DNA of 13,145 nt from Pseudomonadota bacterium (GTDB taxonomy: Bacteria > Desulfobacterota > Desulfobaccia > Desulfobaccales > 0-14-0-80-60-11), in contig JAHIKF010000241.1 of assembly GCA_018897875.1 (NCBI GenBank), positions 1 to 13,145 of the forward strand, in the 5' to 3' direction. The translations under genes and the position numbers were made by a program. Shown in pieces: positions 1-6,629 of the stretch (positions are counted from its first letter, which is position 1; every line of letters begins with the position of its first letter). The notes under the pieces were generated by a model. It saw only the letters and a list, made by a program, of their open reading frames with translations. It did no database searches and was not told where the DNA came from.

Positions 1-962
1 AACCCGCCCAGATAGGCCAGGGCGGTGACCATCTTGATCTCCTCGGCGGTGAAATGCCGCACCGCCTTGCTGTAAAGCCGCAGCACGCCGATCACTTTCT
101 CATTGGTCTTGATGGGCACCGACAGGATGGTGACAATCCCTTCTTCTTTGTTCATGTCGCGATATTGCACCCGGCGGTCGGTGGCGGCGTTCAAAATGAT
201 CACCGGTTTCCCGTTCTTCAGGGCCTGGCCGATGCTTTTCTGTGCTGACACCGGCCCCTTCTGCAGGTATTTTTTGCTCAAGCCAAACGATGCCACCAAT
301 TCCAGGGTCTCCTTGGTCTCATCCAGGAGGCGGATGGAGGCGCCCTTGATTACCAGGGCCTTGGCCAAATCGGCGGTCATGGCGTGCAAAACCCCTTTTA
401 CTTCCAGGCTGCTGCTCAAGTTGACGGCCAGGTCGAAAAACAGCTGGGTCTCCCGGCGCAGATGGTCGATGAGACGGGCATGCTCCATGACCCCGCCCCC
501 CTGTTGCGCCAATAAGGAGAGAAATTCCTTTTCCTCCGGGGTAAAATCCTTGGGGGTGGCCGTAAACAGGCAAAATACCCCGATGTTTCTGCCTTTGACC
601 ATCACCGGCACCGCCAGGATAGAGGCGATGCCTTCGGCCTTCTTGGCATCGGGGTACGCAAGCTTGGGGTCCGTTGCCGCGTCCCGGCAATAAAAAAAGC
701 CTTTCTTCAAGACCAGGGGCACAATCTTCTGAACCAGCATGGATTTCCGGGAACGAAAATAGCTCTCCGACAGGCCTTTCTGGGACACCGGCATCAGCTC
801 CGTTTTGCCCGGCTCCAGCTGATACAGGCATGCGGCCTTGCCCTCCAGGATCTCCATGGCGCTGGCGAAGATCATCTCCAGGAATTCCCGCCGGTTGCGG
901 ACGGTGCCGAAGGCCTGGCAGAGCTCACATAACTTCTTGAAATAATCGATTCTTACCGGCAT
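1..962 (-). CDS. GAF-domain sensor protein, partial (C-terminus off the left edge)
   Basis: The gene reads leftwards from an ATG at 962-960, with an AAGGAAAG ribosome binding site about 9 nt upstream. It stays open to the window edge, giving about 320 residues with no stop. The visible protein is soluble, with no signal peptide or membrane segment. It holds two successive GAF-like modules. The first, about residues 20-160, ends in the strand-turn pattern ILAVPVMVKGRNIGVFCLF and then FTPEEKEFLSLLAQQ. The second, about 180-320, ends with ILSVPIKTNEKVIGVLRLY and FTAEEIKMVTALA. GAF domains bind small ligands or tetrapyrroles, or mediate dimerisation; no ligand can be assigned here. A catalytic or output domain may follow outside the window. 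The gene starts 64 bp after phaC on the same strand with no convincing terminator between, so it may share the pha transcript. I am sure of the GAF call but not of the function. Confidence 0.82.
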   Translation of the reverse strand, partial: MPVRIDYFKKLCELCQAFGTVRNRREFLEMIFASAMEILEGKAACLYQLEPGKTELMPVSQKGLSESYFRSRKSMLVQKIVPLVLKKGFFYCRDAATDPKLAYPDAKKAEGIASILAVPVMVKGRNIGVFCLFTATPKDFTPEEKEFLSLLAQQGGGVMEHARLIDHLRRETQLFFDLAVNLSSSLEVKGVLHAMTADLAKALVIKGASIRLLDETKETLELVASFGLSKKYLQKGPVSAQKSIGQALKNGKPVIILNAATDRRVQYRDMNKEEGIVTILSVPIKTNEKVIGVLRLYSKAVRHFTAEEIKMVTALAYLGG

Positions 963-1026
963 AGAGGTACTCTTTCCTTAAGCTGCAATGAGACGCTTTT
1001 TCGTTTCGGCCTTCCCCCAATTGAAC

Positions 1027-2103
1027 TCAGCCTTCCCTGGCCAGCAGCCAGGCAGCAATCATAGGGACCGTCTCTTTCTGGAATCGGGAACTGACATAAA
1101 TGCCGACGTGTCCCGTATCCAGACAGACATTCTCGGTATCCCGGCTCCCCACCTTTTCCGTCAAGACTTCGCACGCCTCCGGGGGCACCAGGTGGTCGTA
1201 CTGACCATAGATATTCAATAGCGGCATGGTGAGCCGCCGGAGATCCACCCGGCGCTCTCCCAACCTCAGCTTGCCCTGCACCAAGAGGTTCTCCTGGTAC
1301 AAGTCCTTGACTATCTGCCGAAAAGTCTCCCCCGGCACGTCCGGACTGTCGAAGATCCATTTCTCCATCCGGATAAAGTTTTCCACGAAATCTTTGCTGT
1401 CCATATTTTCCAAAAAACCCAAATATTTATCCAAAAGGAGCCGGGGAGGATTGAGGAGGAGGAAGGCCGCGTTCACCAAGTTGCCGGGCAAGTTGCCGAA
1501 GGCATTTATCAGACGGTCGACGTCAATCTTCTGCATCCAGATGTGCAACAGGCCCTTGGGGGTCTTAAAGTGCGTGGGCGCCACGGTGGTGATCAAGTTC
1601 CTGATCTTTTCCGGGTGAAGAGCCGCATAGATGACTGCGAAGGTCCCCCCCAGGCACACCCCCATGAGATTCACCTGGGGAACCCCATGCCGGCGGCGGA
1701 TAAATTCCACGATGTCATCCATATAGCCGTTGATATGGTCATCCAGGGTGAGAAACTGATCTCTGCGGGTCGGGGAGCCCCATTCAATGAGATAGACCTC
1801 CACGCCTTCCTTGAGGAGATTGTGGACGATACTCCGGTCCGGTTGGAGGTCCAGCAAGGTTTCCCGGTTAAACAGTCCGTGCACCAGCAGCAGCGGCGTT
1901 TGAAGGCGGGCCGTTTCCGGCCGGTAATATTTGAGCCTGACCCGGTCGGATTGAAAGACCAGTTCATACGGCGTGGCCCCGATATCCGTGGACAGGGGGC
2001 CGTGGAAAATATCCCTGGCTCTTTCCAGGCGGTGCTTGGCGGCTTCCGCGTCCGCCGCCAGCTTAGCCATGATCAGGTCAACCGGGATTTTGCCTCGATT
2101 CAT
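1027..2103 (-). CDS. phaC: Class III poly(R)-hydroxyalkanoate synthase, catalytic subunit PhaC
   Basis: PhaC polymerises (R)-3-hydroxyacyl-CoA into PHA storage polyester at the granule surface; class III enzymes need PhaE as partner. The 358-residue length is right for class III (about 355) and far shorter than class I/II. The alpha/beta-hydrolase fold shows an LLLVHGLFN oxyanion region (about 71-79) and the lipase-like box GVCLGG with Cys nucleophile at 150. The rest of the triad is Asp303 in GQYDHLVPP and His332 in DTGHVGIYV. This spacing mirrors the known class III triad (Cys149, Asp302, His331 in Allochromatium). I chose ATG at 2103-2101: it overlaps the phaE stop by one base (TGATG) and has AGGAAG 7 nt upstream. 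A TTG one codon earlier (2106) is possible. The overlap implies translational coupling with phaE and near-equal synthesis of the two subunits. Confidence 0.95.
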   Translation of the reverse strand: MNRGKIPVDLIMAKLAADAEAAKHRLERARDIFHGPLSTDIGATPYELVFQSDRVRLKYYRPETARLQTPLLLVHGLFNRETLLDLQPDRSIVHNLLKEGVEVYLIEWGSPTRRDQFLTLDDHINGYMDDIVEFIRRRHGVPQVNLMGVCLGGTFAVIYAALHPEKIRNLITTVAPTHFKTPKGLLHIWMQKIDVDRLINAFGNLPGNLVNAAFLLLNPPRLLLDKYLGFLENMDSKDFVENFIRMEKWIFDSPDVPGETFRQIVKDLYQENLLVQGKLRLGERRVDLRRLTMPLLNIYGQYDHLVPPEACEVLTEKVGSRDTENVCLDTGHVGIYVSSRFQKETVPMIAAWLLAREG

Positions 2104-3014
2104 CAACCTTCTTCCTGGGGGGGATCGGTCCGGCCGATTTTTTGGGCCAGCCCTTTCATACTTTTCTTCAACAGGTATATCTCCCGGTACAGATCATCCA
2201 TTTCCCGGCGAGTCGGGAGACCCAGGGCTGCCATGGCCTCGGACTGCAATTCCTGCTTGGCCAGGGTGAAATCTTCCAGGGCATTAAGGGTGTGGGTCAG
2301 GGTGCGGATATACTCCGCCGACTGGAAGAGGGTCATGTAATGCCCTTCCAGGATCTTCAGCCACCTCTTGTAGTACTCCTTGAAATCTTCCGGGAACTTT
2401 TCCGTCCCGCCATCCACCCACTCGGCCCCCATGGCCCGCAGGGATTTTTTCACCGGCAGAAAGAGCAGATAGATGAATTCGGCCATGGCGGCCTGAAACC
2501 GGTTGAATTTTACTGTGGCCCGGATGACCCTCTCCTGGGGGAGACCATCCAGGCCCAGGTGCGGCAGGTTCAAGAACCGGCGAAAGTCTTGCTCAAAGAT
2601 TTCATTGCAGGCTTTGAAAATATCCTGATCCAGGTTCTCGTAACCGTCTTCCCCGGAAGAAGATCCATTCCCCTGCCAGCCCTCCAGCCACTGTTGGTGG
2701 AGATAAAAATAACCTCCCCACCCTGCCTGGGCCATCCGCAAAATAATCTTCGAGGGGGCCTGGATACCTTGAAAAACTGCGGTTACGGTTCCCGGTTCCG
2801 TCAGGAGCGAGAAAAAGGCCTGCCATAAGTTCAAGGCCGCCAGCCAGGGCTCCCCCGACACGGCTGTCTCCCGGGAGACCTGGCCGCCGGACCGGCCGGC
2901 CCCGCCCAGACCGGGACCCATCTGGGCCATGGTGTCCCAAAAATCCATGGTCCAGGTGATCCAGGCGGCCAGCAAGGGTTCTGACGCCACCTGACCGGAG
3001 TTTTCCTGAGTCAT
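2103..3014 (-). CDS. phaE: Class III PHA synthase subunit PhaE
   Basis: PhaE is the non-catalytic partner that forms the active complex with class III PhaC and raises its activity. The 303-residue product has the family's features: no enzymatic motif, a Trp- and Phe-rich helical body and an N-terminal stretch with FWDTMAQMGP near residue 26. The conserved C-terminal segment LGLPTRREMDDLYREIYLLKK is followed by a short helix (about 265-295), which looks like a coiled coil. It is somewhat shorter than the well-studied purple-bacterial PhaE, with a reduced N-terminal region. The ATG at 3014-3012 is preceded by a modest GTGAGGC Shine-Dalgarno. It is the first gene of the minus-strand unit phaE-phaC-(GAF gene). 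The assignment rests largely on this C-terminal signature together with the adjacent class III phaC. Confidence 0.9.
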   Translation of the reverse strand: MTQENSGQVASEPLLAAWITWTMDFWDTMAQMGPGLGGAGRSGGQVSRETAVSGEPWLAALNLWQAFFSLLTEPGTVTAVFQGIQAPSKIILRMAQAGWGGYFYLHQQWLEGWQGNGSSSGEDGYENLDQDIFKACNEIFEQDFRRFLNLPHLGLDGLPQERVIRATVKFNRFQAAMAEFIYLLFLPVKKSLRAMGAEWVDGGTEKFPEDFKEYYKRWLKILEGHYMTLFQSAEYIRTLTHTLNALEDFTLAKQELQSEAMAALGLPTRREMDDLYREIYLLKKSMKGLAQKIGRTDPPQEEG

Positions 3015-3095
3015 GCTTGCCTCACTGGCCTCAAGCGGGCGGCATCACGACTTTGGCCCGTTTTCATAATCAGAGTCAAGAGAAATATTTCACAA

Positions 3096-3104
3096 ATTAT
3101 AACA
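3096..3104 (-). promoter_or_regulatory. Candidate extended -10 promoter for phaE-phaC
   Basis: On the minus strand the sequence reads TGTTATAAT, a perfect TATAAT with the TGn extension, in a locally AT-rich stretch about 82 bp upstream of the phaE start. No good -35 hexamer sits at 16-18 bp, which fits an extended -10 promoter or one needing an activator. This is inference from the motif alone. Confidence 0.4.
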
Positions 3105-3368
3105 TTTTATCATGATCAAAGCTGATTGCCACACCGGGATGCATATGAGGTGATTTTTTTTTCTTGGGGGCAAGGCGAACCGGTCCGCCGTTGTCCGTCT
3201 CATCTGCCGGGTATCCTCTCGGGTCCGGCCCTCCCGCATGGATCGCAGCTCAATCACCCTTATCTGCTGTTTTTCAACCATTTATTGTCTAGAACCTATT
3301 GCAAAACCTGCCTTAGGCTGCAAATATGGTCTCTTAACCAATTAAAGGTTGGGAACCAAGGTTTTAAG

Positions 3369-3448
3369 TCCCCCTTTCCTAAAGGGGGATTTAGGTGGAT
3401 TATTAAGCGCTTATTTAATCCCCCCTGCCCCCCTTTAGAAAAGGGGGG
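3369..3448. repeat. Paired C/G-rich hairpin element, copy 1
   Basis: Two hairpins lie 39 bp apart. The first (3370-3388) is CCCCCTTT, loop CCT, then AAAGGGGG. The second (3428-3448) is CCCCCCTTT, a 3-nt loop, then AAAGGGGGG, preceded by AATCCCCCCTG. The unit resembles 11360-11425, so it is a dispersed intergenic repeat rather than a gene-specific terminator. No long T tract follows either stem. Confidence 0.7.
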
Positions 3449-3547
3449 TTGATTCTCTCCCAACTTAAGCTCCCTTAATTGATTCAAATTGACGCCGAAA
3501 ATCGGTTTTGAAATGACTTCTCTATTATTGCCGGGAGACTGAGGCTG

Positions 3548-4501
3548 ATGCAAAAGATTCGGCTGGGAATCAGCGCCTGCCTGCTGGGTGAGCCAGTCCG
3601 GTTTGACGGCGGCCACCGGTGGGATCGCTTTATCACCGACACCCTGGGTCAATATGTGGAATTCGTGCCCGTGTGTCCCGAAGCGGAGTGCGGGCTGGGG
3701 GTGCCCCGGGAAGCCATGCGCCTGGTGGGCGACCCGGAAGCCCCCCGCCTGGTGACCGTCCGCACTAAAGTCGATCTCACGGAACGCATGATCACCTGGG
3801 CCCGGAAACGGGTGGGGGAATTGGAGCAGGAGGACCTGCGCGGCTTTATCTTCAAAAGCAAATCCCCCAGCAGCGGCATGGAGCGGGTCAAAGTCTACAG
3901 CGAGGCCGCCCAGGGGGCGCCGGTGACCAGGGGAGTGGGGCTGTTCGCCCGTATCTTTATGGAGCACTTTCCCCTCCTGCCGGTGGAAGAGGAGGGGCGG
4001 TTCCACGATCTTGCCCTCCGGGAAAACTTCATCGAGCGCATCTTCGTGTTGCAGCGCTGGCGGGAACTCCTGGCGGCCAACCCGAATCTCGGTGACCTGG
4101 TGGCTTTCCATACCCGGCACAAGCTCCTCATCCTGGCCCACAGTCCCAATCATTACCGGGAGTTGGGCCGCCTGGTGGCCCGGGCCAAAGAGGTGCCGGC
4201 CCAGGAACTCTATGAGCACTATCAGTCCCGGCTCATGGAGGCCCTGCGCCTGAAGGCCACCCCGAAGAAAAACACCAATGTTCTCCAGCACCTGATGGGG
4301 TATTTCAAGAAAGACCTGACCTCAGACGAAAAACAGGAATTGCGGCAAGTCATCGATCATTACTATCAAGGCTACGTCCCCCTGGTGGTGCCGATTACCT
4401 TGATAAATCACTATGTCCGGAAATATAATCAGCCCTATCTGAAAGACCAGTTCTACCTCCACCCCCATCCCGTGGAACTGCAACTGCGGAACCACGTGTG
4501 A
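3548..4501 (+). CDS. DUF523-DUF1722 (YbgA-type) fusion protein
   Basis: The N-terminal DUF523 domain covers about residues 3-150: LGISACLLGEPVRFDGG, FVPVCPEAECGLGVPRE, and then FKSKSPSSGMERVKVY. The C-terminal DUF1722 domain covers about 190-305 and includes FHTRHKLLILAHSPNHYRELG. At 317 residues it matches the usual fusion. One DUF523 protein, TudS, is known as a [4Fe-4S] thiouracil desulfidase using three cysteines; DUF1722 has no settled role. Here Cys11, Cys43, Glu45 and Cys48 are present. The position I expect to be Cys in the KSxSPSCG motif is Ser109 (codon AGC), so cluster binding may differ or be lost. The start ATG follows GGGAG about 10 nt upstream. The gene stands alone, divergent from phaE and convergent with the next gene. 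The family call is firm, but substrate and reaction are unknown. Confidence 0.9.
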   Translation: MQKIRLGISACLLGEPVRFDGGHRWDRFITDTLGQYVEFVPVCPEAECGLGVPREAMRLVGDPEAPRLVTVRTKVDLTERMITWARKRVGELEQEDLRGFIFKSKSPSSGMERVKVYSEAAQGAPVTRGVGLFARIFMEHFPLLPVEEEGRFHDLALRENFIERIFVLQRWRELLAANPNLGDLVAFHTRHKLLILAHSPNHYRELGRLVARAKEVPAQELYEHYQSRLMEALRLKATPKKNTNVLQHLMGYFKKDLTSDEKQELRQVIDHYYQGYVPLVVPITLINHYVRKYNQPYLKDQFYLHPHPVELQLRNHV

Positions 4502-4606
4502 TCGCGGCTTGCAGTCGCAGGCTGGCGCAGGTTTTCCAGCCAGGGCTGACGCAGGCTCGCAACTCGTTATAAGGTTAGCCCCCGGACTTTGCTGAAGGAG
4601 AGATGG
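4502..4606. other. Convergent intergenic gap with a short hairpin
   Basis: This is the gap between two convergent stop codons. It holds GGCTGG (4520-4525) and CCAGCC (4536-4541), a 6-bp stem with a 10-nt loop, and three CGCAGG words. No T tract follows on either strand, so a terminator role is only possible. Confidence 0.3.
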
Positions 4607-5989
4607 TTAATTTTTCAGAGGGATGATGAGCTTATATTTGCCGGTTTTTGGGTCATTGGCAATATCTTGAACAACCTCGAGGTTAAGCTTCACCGTGGTA
4701 TCAAGTTTTTTGCCGCAGAAAATTTCATGCATCCGGTGGCGGATTGCCGCGAGCACCGCGGCTTTATTCCCATCCACCATAACTTTCATGAGCATTTCAT
4801 TTCTTTGGGTTTGGATAACCTGAAATTTTTTCAGGCCCGCCACAAATAACTCCACTAAAACGATGGGGTGCAGATAGTCACGTTTCCCGTCGGCCGTATC
4901 AAACCATAAAAAATCTTCCTGCCGGCCAGCCAGATTGCGCATCGTGGGGAATGGCGATCCGCAGCCGCACGGCTGCTGGTTAATTACTATTTCGTCATGC
5001 ATCTGGTAGCGAATCAACGGCTGGGTGTAATTATATAAATTGGTCAGGAGGAGATTGCCTGGAGTGCCGGCCGCCGCCGGGCGCAAATCGTCGTCCACGG
5101 CTTCAAATATGTGCCAGTCGGTGAACAAATGGAGATTTTCACGCCGTTCACACTGCGCGGCCATACTGAGCGACTCCGAAGCGGCATAAAAATTTACCGG
5201 TTCTCTTCCAAAGGCCTTCTTGATCGTATCCCGCATTTCATGAGTTAACGGGTCAGAAGTACAAATAATGCGCTCAGGTCTTATCGTAACATTACCTTTG
5301 AGCTGCTCTTGGGAAAGCAGATGGACGCCCGAGGCGTAACCGCTCAACACATCCGGATGAAAGGCATTGCACTGATGGTTAATAGTTTCCAGCGGGCTAT
5401 TAATGGAGAGAGGCAGGAAACGGGCCAACAGTCCCGGCACATCGGAGGCAAGGCTGACGCCGGCGTAATGGCCGTCGGTTGCGCCGATGAAAGACACCTT
5501 TAACCTTCTGAGAAAATGAGGCTTGGGTTTTAATACTCTTTCCACAACCACAGCTTTTATCACCGCCCAATCGGCGGGGCCGTACACGAAAAGACTGATG
5601 GTTCCGCAAGAACCAGAGGTGTGAATTACCGTGTAAATATTGCGATATCTTTCTCTCGGATTAACAGAACGACTTAAAAATTCTTCTATATTTTTTCTTT
5701 TTATGGATCGATCACAGACAAAATCGTCATAATGATCCATCATCATATCTTTAGTAATGGGCGGCAGGTCTGTCACAGAAATATTTTCAGTATTATCAAT
5801 AGTAATGCCATGTTTTTTATAATGCCATTGATAAAACCTTGAGTATTGCAAAACATGTCTTAAAAGCTTTTTAAATCGCTTGGTTTGAAGATTTTGATGT
5901 TGCTCTAGGCTCAAGCGCTCGGTTTTTTTGAGAGCCAACATCTTCAAAACCACATTGACATTTGATTTTTGATAGTATGTTTTAAGCAA
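4607..5989 (-). CDS. Phenylacetate-CoA ligase (PaaK/CapK)-like adenylate-forming enzyme
   Basis: Enzymes of this family activate a carboxylate with ATP and usually pass it to CoA or another acceptor. The 460-residue product carries the family landmarks in order: a Ser/Gly-rich phosphate loop HTSGSCGT (123-130), an AMP-binding YAASES (268-273), and PLIRYQMHD (324-332) with the Asp expected to hold the ribose. A Cys-Gly turn PCGCGSPFPTM (340-350) follows, and a C-terminal DPKTGKYK (447-453) holds the likely catalytic Lys. The phosphate loop departs from the usual TSGTTGxP: Cys128 sits at a usual Thr/Ser and the Pro/Lys after Gly-Thr is missing. The only upstream in-frame start is TTG at 5989, with AAAGGAAA about 12 nt before it; Met17 is an alternative. 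The 5' half is clearly more AT-rich than the neighbouring genes, which suggests acquisition. It stands alone, so the substrate is unknown. Confidence 0.82.
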   Translation of the reverse strand: MLKTYYQKSNVNVVLKMLALKKTERLSLEQHQNLQTKRFKKLLRHVLQYSRFYQWHYKKHGITIDNTENISVTDLPPITKDMMMDHYDDFVCDRSIKRKNIEEFLSRSVNPRERYRNIYTVIHTSGSCGTISLFVYGPADWAVIKAVVVERVLKPKPHFLRRLKVSFIGATDGHYAGVSLASDVPGLLARFLPLSINSPLETINHQCNAFHPDVLSGYASGVHLLSQEQLKGNVTIRPERIICTSDPLTHEMRDTIKKAFGREPVNFYAASESLSMAAQCERRENLHLFTDWHIFEAVDDDLRPAAAGTPGNLLLTNLYNYTQPLIRYQMHDEIVINQQPCGCGSPFPTMRNLAGRQEDFLWFDTADGKRDYLHPIVLVELFVAGLKKFQVIQTQRNEMLMKVMVDGNKAAVLAAIRHRMHEIFCGKKLDTTVKLNLEVVQDIANDPKTGKYKLIIPLKN

Positions 5990-6012
5990 TGTTGGGCAAT
6001 TTCCTTTAGCGA

Positions 6013-6044
6013 ACTGACGGATTTACCTTATTGTTATCGTCAGT
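6013..6044. promoter_or_regulatory. Inverted repeat upstream of the PaaK-like gene
   Basis: ACTGACG (6013-6019) and CGTCAGT (6038-6044) form perfect 7-nt arms around an 18-nt AT-rich spacer, just upstream of the TTG start. The position suits an operator or transcript hairpin, but there is only one example and no clear promoter, so this is speculative. Confidence 0.25.
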
Positions 6045-6074
6045 AGTTTTGACCCGCAAGCTCTCTAACCTCAA

Positions 6075-6106
6075 AATCTCCGGGCTGGCGCCCCACCCCG
6101 GAGGTT
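6075..6106 (-). terminator. Weak intrinsic terminator after the cyclase-inhibitor unit
   Basis: On the minus strand, 53 bp past the inhibitor stop, an AACCTCCGGG arm pairs with CCCGGAGATT across a 12-nt loop. It has a 7-bp GC-rich core plus weaker outer pairs, and only a short TTTT run at its end. It is placed to end the transcript before the PaaK-like gene. Confidence 0.4.
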
Positions 6107-6158
6107 GCCCGGAGCCGCAGCCTGCGCCGCCCCGGGCTTGCCGATACCAATGCTCCGG

Positions 6159-6581
6159 TTATTCAATATGGAGTTTGAGGCGAAAATGGTCCACGGCCTT
6201 CCCAACCCCTTCCCACGGTCGGTAGTAAGCTATCTTGATCTCGCATGCCCCGGGCTGTGTGGCCTTAAAGCGCCAGACCTGCATCACCGGTCCTCCCAGC
6301 CGATCCGGTCCTCCCAGCCGACCTTCTTTAAGCTGTCGGGTGGTGTGGTCCATGAGTTTGAGGTACGGGGCGCCGGCAGCCTCCACCAACCAGCTGTAGC
6401 CGGTGCCGCCTTTCCCGGGAAGCTCGATTAGGAGAATATTCCCGACCTTGAGGGCTATCTCCCGGCCGCCCTGTTCTTTGGTGACCGTGATCGTGGCGTC
6501 AGCCGCCAGGAGAGGTGATTGAGATAGCATCAAGCAGGTTAACAATAGCCAGGAAAGGCGCGGTATCAAGATTTTTCCCAT
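6159..6581 (-). CDS. Exported chagasin-type (MEROPS I42) cysteine protease inhibitor
   Basis: Chagasin-family proteins are Ig-like folds that block papain-type proteases by inserting three loops into the active site. All three loops are visible in the 140-residue product: LPGKGGTGYSW (54-64, the NPTTGY loop), RLGGPVM (94-100, the central Gly-rich loop) and YRPWEG (120-125). The N-terminus is a signal peptide (KILIPR, hydrophobic 9-25, LLAADA), with cleavage predicted near residues 27-29, so the protein should act in the periplasm or outside. Cys16 is not in a proper lipobox. The loop region holds a duplicated six-residue unit, RLGGPD-RLGGPV, from an 18-bp tandem repeat. The start ATG has a strong GGGAGGAAGG site 6 nt upstream. 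It follows the adenylate cyclase by 48 bp on the same strand, so co-transcription is likely. Target proteases, own or foreign, cannot be told from sequence. Confidence 0.9.
   Translation of the reverse strand: MGKILIPRLSWLLLTCLMLSQSPLLAADATITVTKEQGGREIALKVGNILLIELPGKGGTGYSWLVEAAGAPYLKLMDHTTRQLKEGRLGGPDRLGGPVMQVWRFKATQPGACEIKIAYYRPWEGVGKAVDHFRLKLHIE
6287..6322 (-). repeat. 18-bp in-frame tandem duplication inside the inhibitor gene
   Basis: On the plus strand two 18-bp units, CCGGTCCTCCCAGCCGAT (6287-6304) and CCGGTCCTCCCAGCCGAC (6305-6322), differ only at the last base. They encode RLGGPD and RLGGPV on the minus strand, at the Gly-rich loop. The near identity points to a recent slippage event or to selection keeping the copies alike. 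Confidence 0.95.
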
Positions 6582-6629
6582 GGCATTCCTTCCTCCCGGC
6601 GGGCCGGCGCCTCTGCCGCTGACGCCGCC

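Larger units (their letters stand above)
3015..3547. other. Intergenic region with no convincing gene
   Basis: This divergent gap lies between phaE (minus) and the DUF523-DUF1722 gene (plus). It holds the candidate phaE promoter, an imperfect palindrome at 3174-3189 (GGCGAACCGGTCCGCC, 14 of 16 bases symmetrical) after a T tract, and the paired C-rich hairpins at 3369-3448. Short open frames on both strands here (for example 3090-3281 minus and 3126-3452 plus) have no recognisable domain and run through the repeat or promoter, so I do not call them. A weak TTGACG at 3489-3494 upstream of the plus-strand gene has only a poor -10 partner. Confidence 0.6.

Noticed and set aside
319..831. Apparent frameshift in the GAF gene
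   Set aside because: A minus-strand open frame here looked like a continuation in another frame. Re-reading the CAG-GGG-GGC-GGG-GTC codons around 490-510 shows one unbroken GAF frame from 962 to the window edge.
3090..3281. Small minus-strand open frame of 63 codons upstream of phaE
   Set aside because: No ribosome binding site or known domain; its end covers the candidate phaE promoter.
3369..3448. CRISPR-like or terminator reading of the C-rich repeats
   Set aside because: Only two hairpins per site, no regular spacers and no adjacent cas genes. Neither stem has a proper T tract, so a dispersed repeat fits better.
3296..4291. Long open frame on the minus strand (331 codons)
   Set aside because: It is antisense to the well-supported DUF523-DUF1722 gene, runs through the hairpin repeat and has no recognisable domain.
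6531..6540. Lipobox at Cys16 of the chagasin-type protein
   Set aside because: The residue before Cys is Thr and the Cys lies mid-way in the hydrophobic segment, so an ordinary signal peptide fits better.
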